From NCBI GenBank assembly GCA_914767715.1, contig OU612066.1:34258283-34322282 (forward strand): a stretch of DNA of 64,000 nucleotides, read 5' to 3'. The notes below the pieces were generated by a model. That model had not been told where the DNA came from. It worked only from the letters and a program-made list of their open reading frames with translations, and made no database searches. Source of the stretch: Membranipora membranacea (taxonomy: Eukaryota; Bryozoa; Gymnolaemata; Cheilostomatida; Membraniporidae). Shown here piece after piece: positions 1-15,300 of this stretch (positions are counted from its first letter, which is position 1; each line of letters opens with the position of its first letter). The position numbers and the translations under genes were made by a program.

Positions 1-566
1 TCATTGGAAAAACTGGTTTAAAAATTATTCAGTCACCGCAGACTCATCATAAATATATAGTATTTTTCTTGGACATTACTAGTTTATGAATCTGGCATGG
101 ATTTGTTTCACTATGGCCACTATGGGGTGCTACTATACTGATCATTCAACAAAAATGCCCAACATTCTTCCCTATTATCTTCTATCCTAAACCTTTTAGT
201 AAAATTCTATGTTTGAGTATATGGTGCAACTTCAAAATCCTATAATGAGGGTAGTCTAAATGCACAGATGGCTGCAAGTGCAAGTTAATAGCTTAACATT
301 ATCAAATACACAAAAATAATGGTTGAACGGTTGAATGTAGAGGAAGTTAATTTCTCCTTGAAGTAGAGTACGCAACCCCCTGTGCGTTTGCATCAAGGCA
401 CAACAGTTGGGAACCCTTGAATATGTGAGGTAAGATAGTATAGCTATCCTCACTAGTTAACTAGTCATTTAAAAGCCCGTCAGCTAATAGCCCTTGTAGA
501 ATGAACATTGATTTAATTACCGTCTGAAAAGACACGATACCAAATTTTCATTATACGCCTACTTAC
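1..566. other. Intron of copy A at window edge, no exon seen
   Basis: The sequence follows the donor of copy A exon 45. I looked on the minus strand for a match to copy B exon 46 (LIDFYRG, FLEFIKHDTERIN) and found none. The open frames here are short and unlike the gene family. Confidence 0.5.
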
Positions 567-3373
567 TGCACTTCCATGTCTAGAGCCACTGTTCTCTTTT
601 AATTCATCTTCGAATGTATCTTTGAATGGACCAAACCTGTTAAGAGTTAAACACAATATCACTAATTTTGCTAGTAATTTCATAATTAACTCCATAATTG
701 ATTATGATAAATTCCACATTAGTATCACTGTAGTCTTGGCCATCTAACTGAACATGGAAAAAGTCAGTGGTTCTAACTTTGCAGATGTGATAAAGTATAA
801 ATTTTATAGTAAACAAGGCTTTGATACCATACCAATTGGACGCGAGATATTGGAAGATGATGCTCATGACGAGATCAATCTGACCCACACTAATCTTTTC
901 TGCTCTGATGATGGCCTTGAACTGAGGGTCGTCTATTTGGTACTTCTCCACTGTGTAATAAGAAAGTCATAATGAGGAGATGAAAATTAGCCAGGTCACA
1001 TGGTATCCCAGAACGCAAATCTCTGGTGTATCCATTACAGCCGAGACAATGAATTAGACCTGATCTTCTTGTGGTCAAGCAGTCAAGTTTTGTTGGGGAA
1101 AAGCCTATGGAAAATGAATGGTGATAACCACTAACACCGTTATAGATTAGTGAAGAAGAAAAATAGAAAAAACTTAATATACGCCATTTATTTGCGAATC
1201 GATTTATTTCAAATAGATCTACTCCTCATTCAAAGTTGGTAACAAAGCCCTTACTCTGTCTGTTGAAGTAATGAGTCTCCTCTTCATCTAAAAAATACAT
1301 GATTTTAAAGGTCAATCAAGGTCACAAAATCACTTTACATACAATCAGAAGGGTGACAACCCAAGCCATTTATCACACTTACTCAAAATGAAAAGGATTG
1401 AATTCTGAATTCAACGCAATCAAACAACATGAATTTAAGCTGTAGCATGGCTTTGGTTGTGGGTCGACATTTATATTAATATAGGGAACATATCTCTGGG
1501 ACTATGTGAAAGTGATATAGCAGAAATATTGAAAAAGTTATTACCAGCCTAGAAGACTTCGAGGCCCATTCACAATTCAAAATCACTCAGGAGGTGATAA
1601 AAAGATAGTTCATGTCACTTTGGTTTATTCAACACTCACTTGATTCACGTCGAAAGTGCACATTGTTCACTTGTTCCAATTTCTTCTTTTTGTAGTTTCT
1701 GTTTTTTATTTGAGTTTTTATCTCGTTACAATCTATCCAGAGTTTGAGAGGCCACTCTGAATGATAGTACTCTAGAAACTTGTAAAAGAATTCCCGGTGG
1801 GTGGGGTCGTTCAAGACACTGTGAAGAGATCTAAAATTGAAAACCAATTAGCTTATAAAGGCATTCTTTATAACCAATTAGCTCATAAAGAAATAGCCAA
1901 ACGGCAGAGTCTCTCTCACACAAGCGGACATACACAAACACACATCGACGCCTAGCGCAATTTTCACACAAAAGTGAAATGTCGCTTCATGATGCATAGT
2001 GGGGCATAGAGGTGGGGAAACAGGTAAATTTGTGTTTACTTACAGAGGACGCTTTTTTGGCCTTTCTATACATCTTCCGTTTTTAATGATTGGTTCAAGG
2101 TATGGTAGAATCTTGGGTCTTGATGCTCTTGGAGCACCGAGCTTCCTAATAGACAAGTAAGCAAGCGGTTAGAATATATGAACATAGATGTGTCTGCTAA
2201 GAATACTGTGGCAAGAGAATTTACCCTACAGATAAACAAATGAAAGTCACCCACCAATGAAAGCTCAGAAACAAATTGTGAAAAAGAATTCCAATAATTG
2301 CAAAGAAAGTTTCCTTAACTTACTTTTTCTTAGGAGTGTCTGAGGACTGTGATCCATGTACTGAGTCTGACCTCTTACGGTTACTATCAGAAAATAGAGT
2401 TATATGATCAGAGTTCAGCATAAATTAGTGTTAAAAACTTCTTAGACTGAAGATATATTGAGCACAAACATTAATTTGTCTGGAGACACTGAATTTTGAT
2501 ATTTTTGTTAGCCGCACAGAATAATTTTATGAATACTCTCTGCCGGTAAATCTCATGTTCACCATTGGCATTTACTAAAATAGCAACAGTAACATTCAGC
2601 GTCATTGCTATTAGAGTTGAGAAGTTATTAAGTTAAAACAGAAATATTCAAAATTTCCAACCGTTTACAAACAAAGGAAATTAATAAAGATAGTAGGGAG
2701 AAGCAAATAAAATTAATACTATCAAATCGACAACTATACATCAAAAGATTTTTTGCAGAGAACCCAGTATTTCTGCTAATTACCTGCCAAAAAAGTCGAC
2801 CTCAGCTTTTGATGAGGTGGATTTCCTGAGTAGAGGAAAATACCATTTTACAACCTTGTCAATGACTGTGATGATGTTATGTGATATGCAAAAAAATATG
2901 CAATCCCATAATGCTATAATTTCAATCAAAACTGAGTAAGTTTTATTATTCTTCATTTTTAACAATTATCTATCGCAATATTCAGCTAGTTATCTTAATC
3001 ACAATAGCAATATCTACTATACCTTTGACTGTTTGGCGTCGTGGATTGGTCTCTTGGATCTTCACCAATGTCATATCTGGCTATTCTCAGCTCCTTAACT
3101 GGTTTCTGCTTGTCTATACCGATCATTCGTCTGATAGAATCTATTGAATAGATTCAATATTATGGCGTCATTGGTTAAGACTCCGTTATAAATATTGAGA
3201 TCCAAATTTGATTTAGTGTTTATTTATCAGTCTGGTTACTATCAGATAATAGTTAAACCTACTTGGTAAAGTCTTTTCTTTAGCATTTTTCTTGGAATGG
3301 TCCATAAGGATTCTCATACTTCCTTTTCCTCTTTGAGACTTGTCTATCTTGATTTCTTTTGTGTTATTGAGGT
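567..3373 (-). CDS. Copy A exons 38-45: third RGS block, start of fourth
   Basis: Exons 3263-3373, 3023-3113, 2324-2383, 2044-2145, 1640-1830, 1255-1287, 833-950, 567-636. Exon 42 codes LHSVLNDPTHREFFYKFLEY and then WPLKLWIDCNEIK, a typical RGS core (F..FL......L.FW.....). Exon 44 gives IDDPQFKAIIRAEKI and VMSIIFQYLASNW, the helix pair that usually closes an RGS fold. Exon 43 is a 33-bp micro-exon conserved in B. Exon 45 ends GSRHGSA with donor GTAAGT; the tail of the open frame past it is intron. The fourth block and C-terminus must lie left of the window. Confidence 0.82.
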
Positions 3374-6300
3374 CTAGAAACAGAGGCAGTACCACTAAAA
3401 ATTCTGTAGACAGTTTTGATACAGGAGGCATTGAATAGTGGGTCTCACACTATTAGACTACACAGATTAGTTGTTCTGATAGTTATCGAGTGGCTCAAAG
3501 CAGGGAGAATGAAATTCCATTCTCCCTGCTCAAAGGCCCCTTTTTTTTGTGACAAAACAAAAAAGGAGCTAAGCTTAAGGTTAAAAAAATGTTTAAAAAC
3601 CAAACACACAGTTTAAAGATTATCCTCGGCCTCTCAAATAATTCTGCCAAAAGAAATTGCTGAGAAATAAACAATCAGACAGAATTGATTCGTAGTCTAA
3701 AGGTAAGAAGACTTAATAAAGAATAAATTTGATGTCACTGAAGAAAGGAGGCCAGCAAATCAACTGTCTATATGGATGATTGAAAGTCTGACAGAGGGAA
3801 AAGGAAGTTTGATCAGAATCTGAAAGAGAAAGGCAGAGGGAGAGAGATTTGAGCGACAGCAAGTAGCATAGAAAAAACAATCAGGAGAAATGAAGACATA
3901 TGCAAAACAGATTCAATTCTTATACCTGTATCACAGAATCTCCATGCTTGTTGGTTTACCAATGTCTACTTCTGGAGATTTGACAAGCGTGAAGTCATAT
4001 AAAAGACAATTGAATGCCAGCTGTTGTTGCAAGGAGCAGTACAGCAAACAAACAACCATGTAAATTCATCGAACTAATGGATTGATATCTAATATCGGGC
4101 TCGTAAATAAAGAAAAGATCCATGAGCTTATATTATCTTATCAGCAGAACTAAATTCAAAGAATTCTTCGCTTCTGATGACACGAGAAAGCAATTTGCTA
4201 TGTGAAAGGACATTACAATTTGATCGTAGAAAGTCAATGTATGCTGTTATAGCTGTGTTTTATTGCTGACTAGCAAAAACGTTCAAGTGTGAGACCAAAA
4301 CTCATGTAATTGGTCTTTCTTGACGTGTCCGTGCCTTCGTTTGACACTTGATGTATTGATTATTTAGCTATTTGTGAAAAGAGATTTGACATGTAAGTTA
4401 ATTTGTGTTCCCAGATAACCAATTTTGCGTTCTTTTGGCCTTTGTATCAATTACTGGACCTGGTGATACCAAGGAGCTAACTCCTTGTTCTTACAAATCA
4501 GCAAAGATCTACCCAGTTTTTAAATGAAAATTAATGTATATATATCAATTTGTAAAGAAGATGACTTACACAAAGCTTTAGATTCAAAGCAAATTCAAGC
4601 ATACCTGGATGGCAGGCTAGTTGATAAGCAGCTTTGATAGAACTAGTATCGACAGATATAAGTCCTGCTTCTTTAGTAGGCAGAATAGCAACTGGAGGAG
4701 TGAATGATCCTTTGTCAGATTTGTTACGCCCATGTTTTTCTGTCTTAAAGTAAGTTTCCAAACGTTTATTATCTCCTGCATAATGAGAAGAATCGAGAGA
4801 GAAGATTAACTTGATTGGAAAACTGACAATTAAGTGCATTTGAGGATAGAGAAAAGTTTTTAAGTGCAAAAATATAACAAGTAATCGAAATCAAATTTAA
4901 AAAAAAATATATAACTGACCAATCAGATCAATCAAGCTGATCATTATGCTGCATCCCTAAATAGGTTGACAAGATAATTGAGTAATTCAGCAGTTTGTCT
5001 TAACTATTCATCATAGACCATATCAATTCACCAATAAAATTGATCTATTAATCCTTACCTTGCATTCTGAGAGCATCTTTATCAGCAGATAACTTAATCT
5101 GGAATGACTCAGTGGACATAACCTTTGACACTTTAGATCCTATCGGAGGGAGGCGGCTGTCATCAGCTTCAGACTGTATCTTCATGAAGTCCTGGTCTGA
5201 TTGGTTTAGACTTGAATCCAATCTAATCGCATCAACCATGGCATGCATATCAGTCAGTCGCTAAATGGTGAATGATATAGAAAACCAGAGATAATCATGA
5301 ATGCGAACATACTAGTGTTTATGATGCTTTTACAGGTTTCAAAACCACATGTATCATTGTTTCAGCATTTTACAGAAGGTGTGGTCATTTGTTCTGCTAT
5401 AGCAATTTCTATTGGCATATTTTGACATGATTCTATCCACACAAAAAAAGTCACACAGGATCTGCAAACCCCATAGCCTACGAGTCACAATAATTCCTGA
5501 TGACTGTAAATCACTTTGAGAACATAGGTCAATTACCAAGAACTGATTGAAGTTGACTTTGTCAAATTTGATACAGGATTTCCACAGTGACCTGCAATGC
5601 TCTATAGCCACATCCTGACAGTACTTTAGTATCTCCTCTCCCTCGTCAAGCTGCAGAGCGTAGATCAACAAATTCCTCACTTCATCACTCAAACCTTCCA
5701 CTCGCTGTCGACTTGTTGGCAACAAGTAATTTACTATCAGATCCTTAGCTGTTTTCAGCCTGCAATCATCATTATTGCAAAAGAGGGTAGGATGGTTTTA
5801 GACTCAATTTACTCAAGCACATGTTAGGCTAAGTTCATGCATTTTTAGAGGTGGTTCAACATTGTATCTCCTTGGACTTCTGATTTTCTAAAGTTGTGTA
5901 ATAACCAAGATATTACCCTACAGCAGAGAGCTCATAGTATAGTAAGTAATCCTATTCCTTCATCATTAGAATATACCTTAGTTGATCAGTCAGTTTTCCT
6001 TTTTTCGTATTGCTGTTGAGATACAGATCTGCATCTAGCCAGAACATGAAGGTGTTTAGCTTCTGTACCACGTTCCGAGTCTGTAGGTACTTAAGGAAGG
6101 GCGATCCAGCGTACCGATCTGATTTCATGCTAAGTAAGAAGATCTGATGCTGGACTCTGTATGAATTAGGACTAACTATATCATACCCCTATAATGATGA
6201 AAATATCAAATAATAACTTGATAATGTAGAAAAAACCTTACCAAAAACTATATAGACCACACTCAGCAATTACACACATATTTTCCAAAACTCAAGTCAA

Positions 6301-9300
6301 CTCAAAATAATTGATGTTGTTCAGTGAATGGTAATCCATGATCATCATCATTATGTACAAACCTGTATGAGATAGTTCCAGATGGTGAAGTTGGGAGCTG
6401 CTGGGTACATTACTTTATTGATGTGCGTAGTACCAGGTATTACAGGAAGGGCGTCACCTGCAGCCTTCCTCAGTTTGGTACATTCCGCTATATCTAACTG
6501 TAACCTGCTTGTGTCCAAAGGGTGTGGACCTGCATCCAACATTGTCGCAGTCTCATTCACAAATGCGCTGGCTACAATAATATTGACATGCAGTAAACTG
6601 ACGTGAAACAGCCGCTGCGTATTTAAACTTAAACATTCAGACTAGTATGTTACAGTGATACACCATTCTCATCATCATCACAAAACAACATATAAATTAT
6701 TTACCTTGTTTCATCGGTCCATCACTTTTGGAAAGAATTTGCCTACAAAGGTAAAAAACATAGGAATGAGATGCAGGCATTACTCAAAACCAATTGTGGT
6801 GCACATATCATGACCTATAGTTGGTCAATGTTAACTTTGGGAATAGATAATGGCATATGTTTTTCTCAACCCTAATCTGAAAGAATGTAGTTCTTGTAAA
6901 ATTAGTTCAGGTCCCTATAGTGCTGTAAGACTTGAATCTATTTTGACTGAAATTGCTCAAAATGGTTTGCGTAATCGGTTCAAGTTAAAGGTAAAATAGT
7001 TAATCTGATATGCCTGAAAGCTATTTTACCGGGCTATAACTTGAATTCTTTAATTCAAAACGATGATTTTTATATGGTCATAACCATAAGCTTTTTCTTC
7101 ATTCTTTCCATGAAAATAAAACCAGCTTCAACTTCACAACAATCTACCAACTTAGCATTAAAGCTTTATTTGGTTGCCAACTTACTTTGGTGTTTGTTTT
7201 TCGTGAATGTTAGGAAATAGTCTGTCGTTGTTCTTTTTCCCAGTCGGTGAATCAGACAACTTCCATTGACGATACTCTGATGCGGGCTTAGGACTCTTGC
7301 ACATTGCATTTCTTGCTGCCCGAACTCTTTCCGCTTGCCTAAATTCAATAATGTTTAAAACAACCTTTGATTCTTTGTTAATCATAGAATAATTATTTGT
7401 ATTCTATTGATCGCGACTAGGTGGACAATCTTTGCTCATAATCAACATGAGAATCATCAGAAGGATCTTCTAATTACAAACGCTAAATTTCTATCCGTTG
7501 TTCATTGCTGAGATCAAGGAATATGTTTCTGACACATGACTCCATTCTGAAATATGGTCATAAGTTATTCATTGCTTGATAAAACTTTATAAATATCCTG
7601 ATTGACTGAATTGGGAGCGTACTCACATAATAAAGATACCGGCAAAGGGAGGGATTAGAATAAGTTTCTACCCTCTATGAATATTTAAAAAGCTGTGTAT
7701 CAAGGCCGTGCCACAATATTTGACCTTTGCAACAGCACTGTGCCTAATTCATTCCAATTGATTTGATACCCCTTCCCATAACTCCCCCGTAGTTTGTAAG
7801 CAAATTTGACCTCAAAAAGCTAACACACTCTAGGCTTCAATTTTTCCATGTAAGGACAAAATATCCCATCATTTGATGGTTGTCATGACTCAGCGATATT
7901 GTTACTCATCATGTGGAGATCAATTACTCAGCATGTCTGGTAGGAGATACATTGGAAGTCCTGTTCTGTAAATCACCCAACAGACTGTCAGTAGGATGTA
8001 GTTCTGTCATCTCAGCCAGCTGTTTGTTGTTCTGTTTTGGTTTTCGAGAAGCCTTTATGCCTTTAACCAAAGCCTTTAGCTTGGTCTTATCTGTGTTAGT
8101 ATGACCATCCGGTGATTGAGTATCAGTATCGACAGCGGTTCCTCCTGTGTTCAATATGTGTGAGAACGGAAAAATGTATAATCATCACTCAATAGTCTGA
8201 GAATCTAAGATGGTAGTTGAATGAAGAGAGGTGCTATTTTAGTGCTGAAACTTTTCTGAGTTGGGGTCGCAGCATGTAATTTTCAATTACACAGAGCAAA
8301 TACCTATAAATTATAAATATCTGACAATAACAAATAGCTATAGAAATAGGAACCACTTCAAACCTTGAGTATTGAGTCCATTAAAAGTTATGGTGACACT
8401 TTCCCTTCTAGGACTGGGAATTATTTTCTTTTCGGACTGGGTAGCTCCGACAGTCCCAGATCTACTTTTGCCATGAGCCACAGTTTGACTAGTATTTGAT
8501 TTATCCAATGACATTGAGTGCTCCCGTTCTAGCCTGTCTTCTTTGCTATCAAACACTGCCACTTTCTTATTCTGTAAATGAAAAAATTCATGGCTGCTAG
8601 GTGTGAGGCTGTAGCATAGGAACTTGCATATCATGTAAACTTGAAAATTCATTATCTTTGTTGTACAAATTTCCATTCCCTTCCCAGTGAACACCAACCA
8701 TATGGGGACGGGGTCAACACTTAAACCACTGCTGCCACACAGCCAAATGTGTGCTTATAGAATTCTGTATAGCTCAAAACTAATAAAATGAGGCTGCAAT
8801 CTCAGCATTGTCACCTAATGAGCAAATAAGTGGCACAAACTGATCGTCAAAATTAGGGTATGAAATTAATTATCTACCGGCACGGGTGACGTTGTTACCG
8901 TCTTACCAGTGCATACTGTACACGTCATTAGCTGGTGCTTAGATTTCATGCCCTGATTTTGAGGATCAGTTTGTGCAAATGATTTGCCCATTAGGTGACA
9001 ATAATGAGATTTAAGTCTCAATTAATTATCTTGGAGCTATGCAGAATTCAATGAGTACGAATTTGTATGAGTGGCAGCAGTAGTTTAAGATTTTTTCAGA
9101 TTTTTTCTGAGATGAAAACTCAAAGTATTGAATCTTCTCAGTTTAAACTCAACTCCACGCACAGGCAGGTCACCAAGCAAAGTTATGCAGACAAATCGTG
9201 TTCAAAAGCACAAGTTCAAACACAACTTATACAAAAATAAATATTATGTATTTATAAATAAAAAGTTAGAGGGCGTTAAAGCTAGATGGTTTAGATTAAG

Positions 9301-12300
9301 CATTAAGGATTCAGTAAAAGCAGAAGTTTACAGTAAATAGAATTAATCATTTAATGTCAATTTTTTATGTTTTTAAGCAGTATGTCTAGATTAAAATAAA
9401 CTAAAATATACATGTAAGCAAAGGCAGGTTACAGCAGCAATAACGCACCACATTCAACCCACACTGAAGGTTATACTTCATGGTGACTGTGCATCTTATC
9501 CGGGTTTTCGGAGAGTATTGTGAAATCTTCTGCTAGTACAAAAATTAGTCTTAATAAAAGTTTCAAAGAAATTCTGTCCTTCCTGGCGCAATGTGGCTCA
9601 AGTGATTGTTCTTTGCAAACTTATGCGTCTCTGTCCAACGCATCCACTGGACAACACAACCAAGGCACCGCCTGCTGGGTCAACAAGATCATTGTGATAG
9701 AGAAGATGTCATTACCAGTATTTCAGCTAGCACAAAACTAGAGCTTTATATGCATTGCTCATGATAAGATCTTACCTTTTCACTACTTCGCTTTCTCTTT
9801 GATTGTATTGATTTTGTAGACGAAGTTCGTTCACTCCGTTGTCCTTTATTTCTCACTTTTTGCGGCGCTTGTACTACTTCCTCGCTTGCCGAAATACCAG
9901 CTTCATTAGGCATCATCTCTGTAGAGAAACACTTCGTAACATCATTGCACTCAAAAATTCATGCGCAAAACAACTGATTCTGTCGCAACATTTAAACCAA
10001 GTTCAGAAATTAAAAAATTGTTGCTACATCTACAGTTCAACAACACATGGATTCCCATTCCCATTCCCATAAGGTAAATCTGTCTCAAATCATTTGGCAA
10101 GAATTTATTTCTGAAAATTTTGCTTTAAAGAATTTGGAATTATTAGGGAGTCTTTTCACTTGTCACATCAAACATCATATCCGAGACCTGGGTTCAGCTT
10201 AACAGTTGGGAGACCCCAAGGCGCCTAAAAAACCCCCATAGTTGGTGGCCAGCAGTTGAATTCGAACCAGTGACCTCAAAAAGTCCGGCCTAGTGCTAAG
10301 AAACCAACTGAGTCACATTCCACTTCAAATCTCCGCTCTCTGGTTGGAAAAGAATCTCCGAGCTCATCCTTATAAATATGAAAAATTACGGGTATTGAAC
10401 ACTTTTACTTACTGGGTGATGATTTGTGATATTCTTGGAAAGCCTTCTTGTCATCTTCGGTTAGCATATATTGTGTTTGGTCCTCACAGACAGTCTGGAC
10501 AAACTTAAAAGGCTCCTTTTTTGGTTTTCTCTCCTCTTCGGCTACAGCTGACTTCACCCCTAATAAGCTAGATTTAGCCTGAGACACAGAAGACTTCGCT
10601 TTGGACTTCCCATGCGCAGATACAGAATATGATCCTGCAGAGACCTTAGTCCTTTTCTGGTTAGATGGAGTCGTACTTGAGTGTGCTAGTGAGGCTGGGT
10701 CCGAGTCTTTGGGACTCTTCAGTTTGGCCAAGGGTAAATCAGACTTGGATGGGTCAGGTTTCTACAAGATAACAGACACATCACAGTATAATAGTTTATT
10801 AGTCATGTTGGACAAATGAAGATTATACCAAGTACAAGCGATCAGGTTAGCAAGATTGAGTTAGAAGGTTCCATCAATTAAAAAAATAAGAAACTAAAAG
10901 TTAACACTTGTGCAGATAAACATTACCTGCACTGCCGCGGTCTTTGCAAGCCTAGCAGATTTAGACAGCCCAGAGCGTTTCTGGCGTACTTCACTGTTTC
11001 TGAGAAATAGAATAGTGCCACTCACATTCATTCCACTGGAGACAGCACCTACAGAGAATATACCAATGATATACATGGTCAGTTACGCGGTCTAATAATA
11101 GTTGATACCTTAGAATACCTTAGTGATCATTGATGAGCATTTTGATCCTACTACAACCTTTGCAATAACGGATAACTAACACAGTGTGACTTTCTATCAA
11201 TCAACAATAATAATAGTGACCCCAACAAACAATAAATCAGCTGATGGTTCACAAGCAGGAAACACAATGGTAAAACAAACTTTCTTGCCAGTATTTGTAC
11301 CTTCTTTGGCCATTTTACTTTGGGATCCTGGTGGATCAAGCCTTTCGCTCAACACCGACCTCTGTCTCATACTAAATTTGCTGTTAGCCAGCAACTGCTC
11401 GCTATTGACCTGAAGTTTTGAACCTAAAGCAAATAAAGAAGCCTTGAGCGCTCGTAATAATGAATAGCATTCCTTTGGGTTAGTCAGACCAAATTTTGTT
11501 AATTATAAATAGCCAAGTCTGAGCAAAATGATTTAGCAACTGAACAATCTAGTACGCAATCTTATAAACATATTCTGAGCATAAAATATTGGTAGCAGTG
11601 TGTTCGTAACTTTCACCTCTAATCTACCCCGCAAGACCTGACCCCTACCTGTTACTGCAGGCTGGAAATCCATGGCAAAAGAGTTTTTAGACTCCACAGA
11701 TGCATTTTCACTGTAAAATTTGCAAAGTTAATAATCATAGGACTGAAGCAATACAAGTTTATTGTTCTTCATTTCATATTGTAGTGTCAGCAGGATAAAA
11801 TCAGATTTTTAATACAAAACTATGTTTCTGCTCAATATCAGAAATACAACACGCAGTCCGTGAATTTCCCTCAATGGAACAGCTAAGAATGAGGGGGGCA
11901 TGTGGAAGCGTTACATAATATTATGCTTTGTTAGTGACAAGTTAATGCACACATTATAGCAAGTGAGCAGCTTTAGCAATCGACAACCTCTTGAATCTCA
12001 TTGCTGATGATCGTACTGCTGAAACATCTCTATAGCTAAGGATACAAAAACACAAACAATATAAGATGTAAATATGTGAACGCAACTGATTCTTTCGCAT
12101 GCCTACCCCAAAACCTAGGTGCCAGGCAATGTATGACTGCTCCCTCCCTCCGGGGATTTTCTTTGTTTTCTATGTTTGAAGATAATTCATGATAGATAAG
12201 ATACATTCAAATCTCATGGTCTTCCGAGTCGTAAAAAATTTGGGCAGCATTTCCCCAAGTATTTTGTTCAGAAGTCTACCTCCCGAACTATTCATACATA

Positions 12301-15300
12301 TTGCTTGCTGGATTTTGTCACCTTCAGCTCATTTAGCAACAAAAAATCTGAAATTTCACAAATAGGAAGAAAATGGTGATAAGACTGAGATCATAAAACT
12401 GATTTCCCTGTTAATGATTTTTATTACAATACCCTTACTGACTTTTTAGAAGCAGAAACAGTATTTCAAGCAATGAAAAGTCTTGTAAATCCTCTGACAG
12501 TTTTCAGCAAGGAAATATCATAGAAACCCACTATGGAAACCTATACTTAGGTCTTTTTGGGAGAACTGAAAGAATATTTTGAATTGTAATTGTTGCTGCA
12601 TAGGCTGCAGGTGACTAAATTCATCAAACAAGGTATCTTTGATCAGCTGAGGCGGTAGCCTTTCAAACAGAATACTCAGGGAGTGCTATTCAAATTGCTC
12701 CTGACTCCAGAGATCATGAGATTAGAATGTATCTTCTAAATCGATAATTACCTTAAAACATCACCAGCAAAAACCAGGGGAGGTCAATCAAACACTGCTA
12801 GAGACTCAAGTTTTTGAGTTGACCTGCGGATTCTATCGAACAGGTGAAGATAAATTTTGCACACATATTGCACCGATATTCAACAGATATTTCTCTCCAC
12901 TATTATACTGATATCTTACAACGTCAATGCACCAATATTAAACTGATATTGCACACTTATATTCTGCACTCCAATTATTGCACTAATATTGCACACCAAT
13001 ATTAGGAATTGACTCTGCTCTCCAATATTGTACTGATATTGCGCACTTATATTCCCCACTGACATTGCACCAATATTTCACAATGATATTCAGATATTCA
13101 ACAGTGAATTATAATTACAATAATTCACACTAATATTCAGATATTCAACAATGAAATTACACTGATATTTTACGGATAGTCTTATAGATAATCTATCCAC
13201 AACACGAATACACATACTGTTGGGATTGGATTTTTTTGGCACTCCTGTTAATTACAGGTAGTGGTGGATTAGAATAGGGTGAATTGGTTGGTGAGAGCGT
13301 TGCTATGAGTGGTGGATAGTTGGTGAATGATGGATAGCAAGATGGCACAATAAGTCAGCAGAAATAAGTAAGCTTTTTCAACAGAATCCTTTGTAGCTTC
13401 AATTGTGTAACATATTTTGCCAACTTTTTCTTCCTTTTAATCCTATAATATTTGTCTATTCAACAATGATCTGTTTGCCAATGTCGAAACTGCTATATGG
13501 ATTTATTATTTTATCAGAGCTTGAATATTTTAGGAACGGGTGTCAATTAAAATGTACCTTGCCGATCCTTGAGAGCCAGTAAACTGATTGGTTAGCTTCC
13601 TCCACTTCCTGGCTCCCTTCTGGAGGGTGAACAGAATGTTTACACAGTCATACACTGACTTGTTTCTCTGAGAAAATTAAGAGCAAGCATTGTGTTGTTG
13701 ATGCCACTGGTTCCTTAGGTTGGATATGTGCCAAAACGCAGCCTTGACATAGAATGGGCACTGAATTTCTCACAGCCTGACTTAATGAGTTTCAAAAATT
13801 TAATTTGATGATAGTTTCAGTTTTTAACGGTGTTGCAATTCGCAGCTTTAAGGACTTTTCGTTGATCTTTTTTTCTGACAACAAAACAAACTCACCTTGC
13901 TAAGTTGAATCTGTGGAGGAGATTGAGCTTGTTGAGCTGGTTGAGAGGGTTGATGGTGCTGAGGAGGTTGTGTATGTTGAGGTGGTACAGTATACCCTGT
14001 TGTTAGGTCATCAGAAGCAGCCTGTGAAACTTCAGTTTCTGCCGTGTTCTTTCTTTGCCTCATCTACGAATGATAACGAGAACCTCATACTCGAAGTCAG
14101 TCCACATGGTATACATGGTACTATCACTACCCTTGAATGCTGGTACTCAAATTTACATGTTTTTTTACACCTGCCTAATTAGCCAGTTCTCAATTAATCT
14201 CTTTGATACAAAATTTCATGAGAAATTCAAATCAAATCAATTCAAACAATTTTATAGCCATCTCTGAAAAATGGGGTTGGAGTTTTGAGGAGCTGAACAA
14301 ACTTTATTTTTCTTTCATCAATTAATCAGCCGATGAGAAACAACCATAATGGTATTCAACTTGGTAGACCAACTTTATTGAGATAAACATCTCGATATGA
14401 ACCAATACTAAGGCGTTACCGACGCTGTGCTGTGCAAGGTTTCATCACATTAAAACAACATCTTCGCAAATTTACAATTGATTTAAATCAATAGCAGTAC
14501 ACCACTCTCTTACTAAGTTACTTTTGCCATTTCCATACAAAAATAGTAAATTAACAATAATAACCTCTGTTTTAGATTGCACCACTTTTTAAACATTAGT
14601 ATTTTCAACCTAAATTTAGAATTCATTTATGGACTTAACTAGCATTGTCTAGCCAGGATTTTGATATTGGTTTCCGATTGAAGTCAAACCTGGAGGGTTT
14701 CTGTTGAGAGAACCTGCAAAGAAATTTCTGGATCAGTAGGCCGGGAGTTTGCAGCTTCTAGTTTTGGCTGAGAATCATTAGCTAAAGCTTTTTCGGCAGA
14801 CAACTTTCTTTGTAGCTTATGGTACTCTGAAACATGAAAAGCACAATGCTAACAAAATTGACAGTTTAAAACTAGTGAAGCGATGATGATCTATGTGCGC
14901 AGTACCATCTGAGATGCTATTCGAGGCGTGGAGCCCACAAATAAGCCACTGTAGGCAGTCAAATATGGGAAGAAGAGGTATATTTGAGATACTCCGTCGT
15001 ACAGGAAGTTGTGTCGCAATGACTGAGAATAATGGCTTATATATATGTAGGTTTTGGTACCAATAGCACTGAAAGAGTTTTTTGAAACTTTGTGGAGCAA
15101 ACTTCTGCTAGATGTGCTAGTACGAAGTGTTTGATGAGCCTTACCTTTTCTTGCTTCTGAGCTGATCACCCTTTTCTTCACTGCAAAGTCCATAAAATAT
15201 GTTATAATTCATGACACACTTTCTTACGTACTGGAATGGGTTGTCAGCTCAAGGAAAAGGCCCTTGGTGATCCTGGGAGCACCCAATTCACAAGGAGATT

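Noticed and set aside
754-972. Plus-strand open frame of 72 codons
   Set aside because: It is the shadow of copy A exon 44 (833-950) on the other strand.
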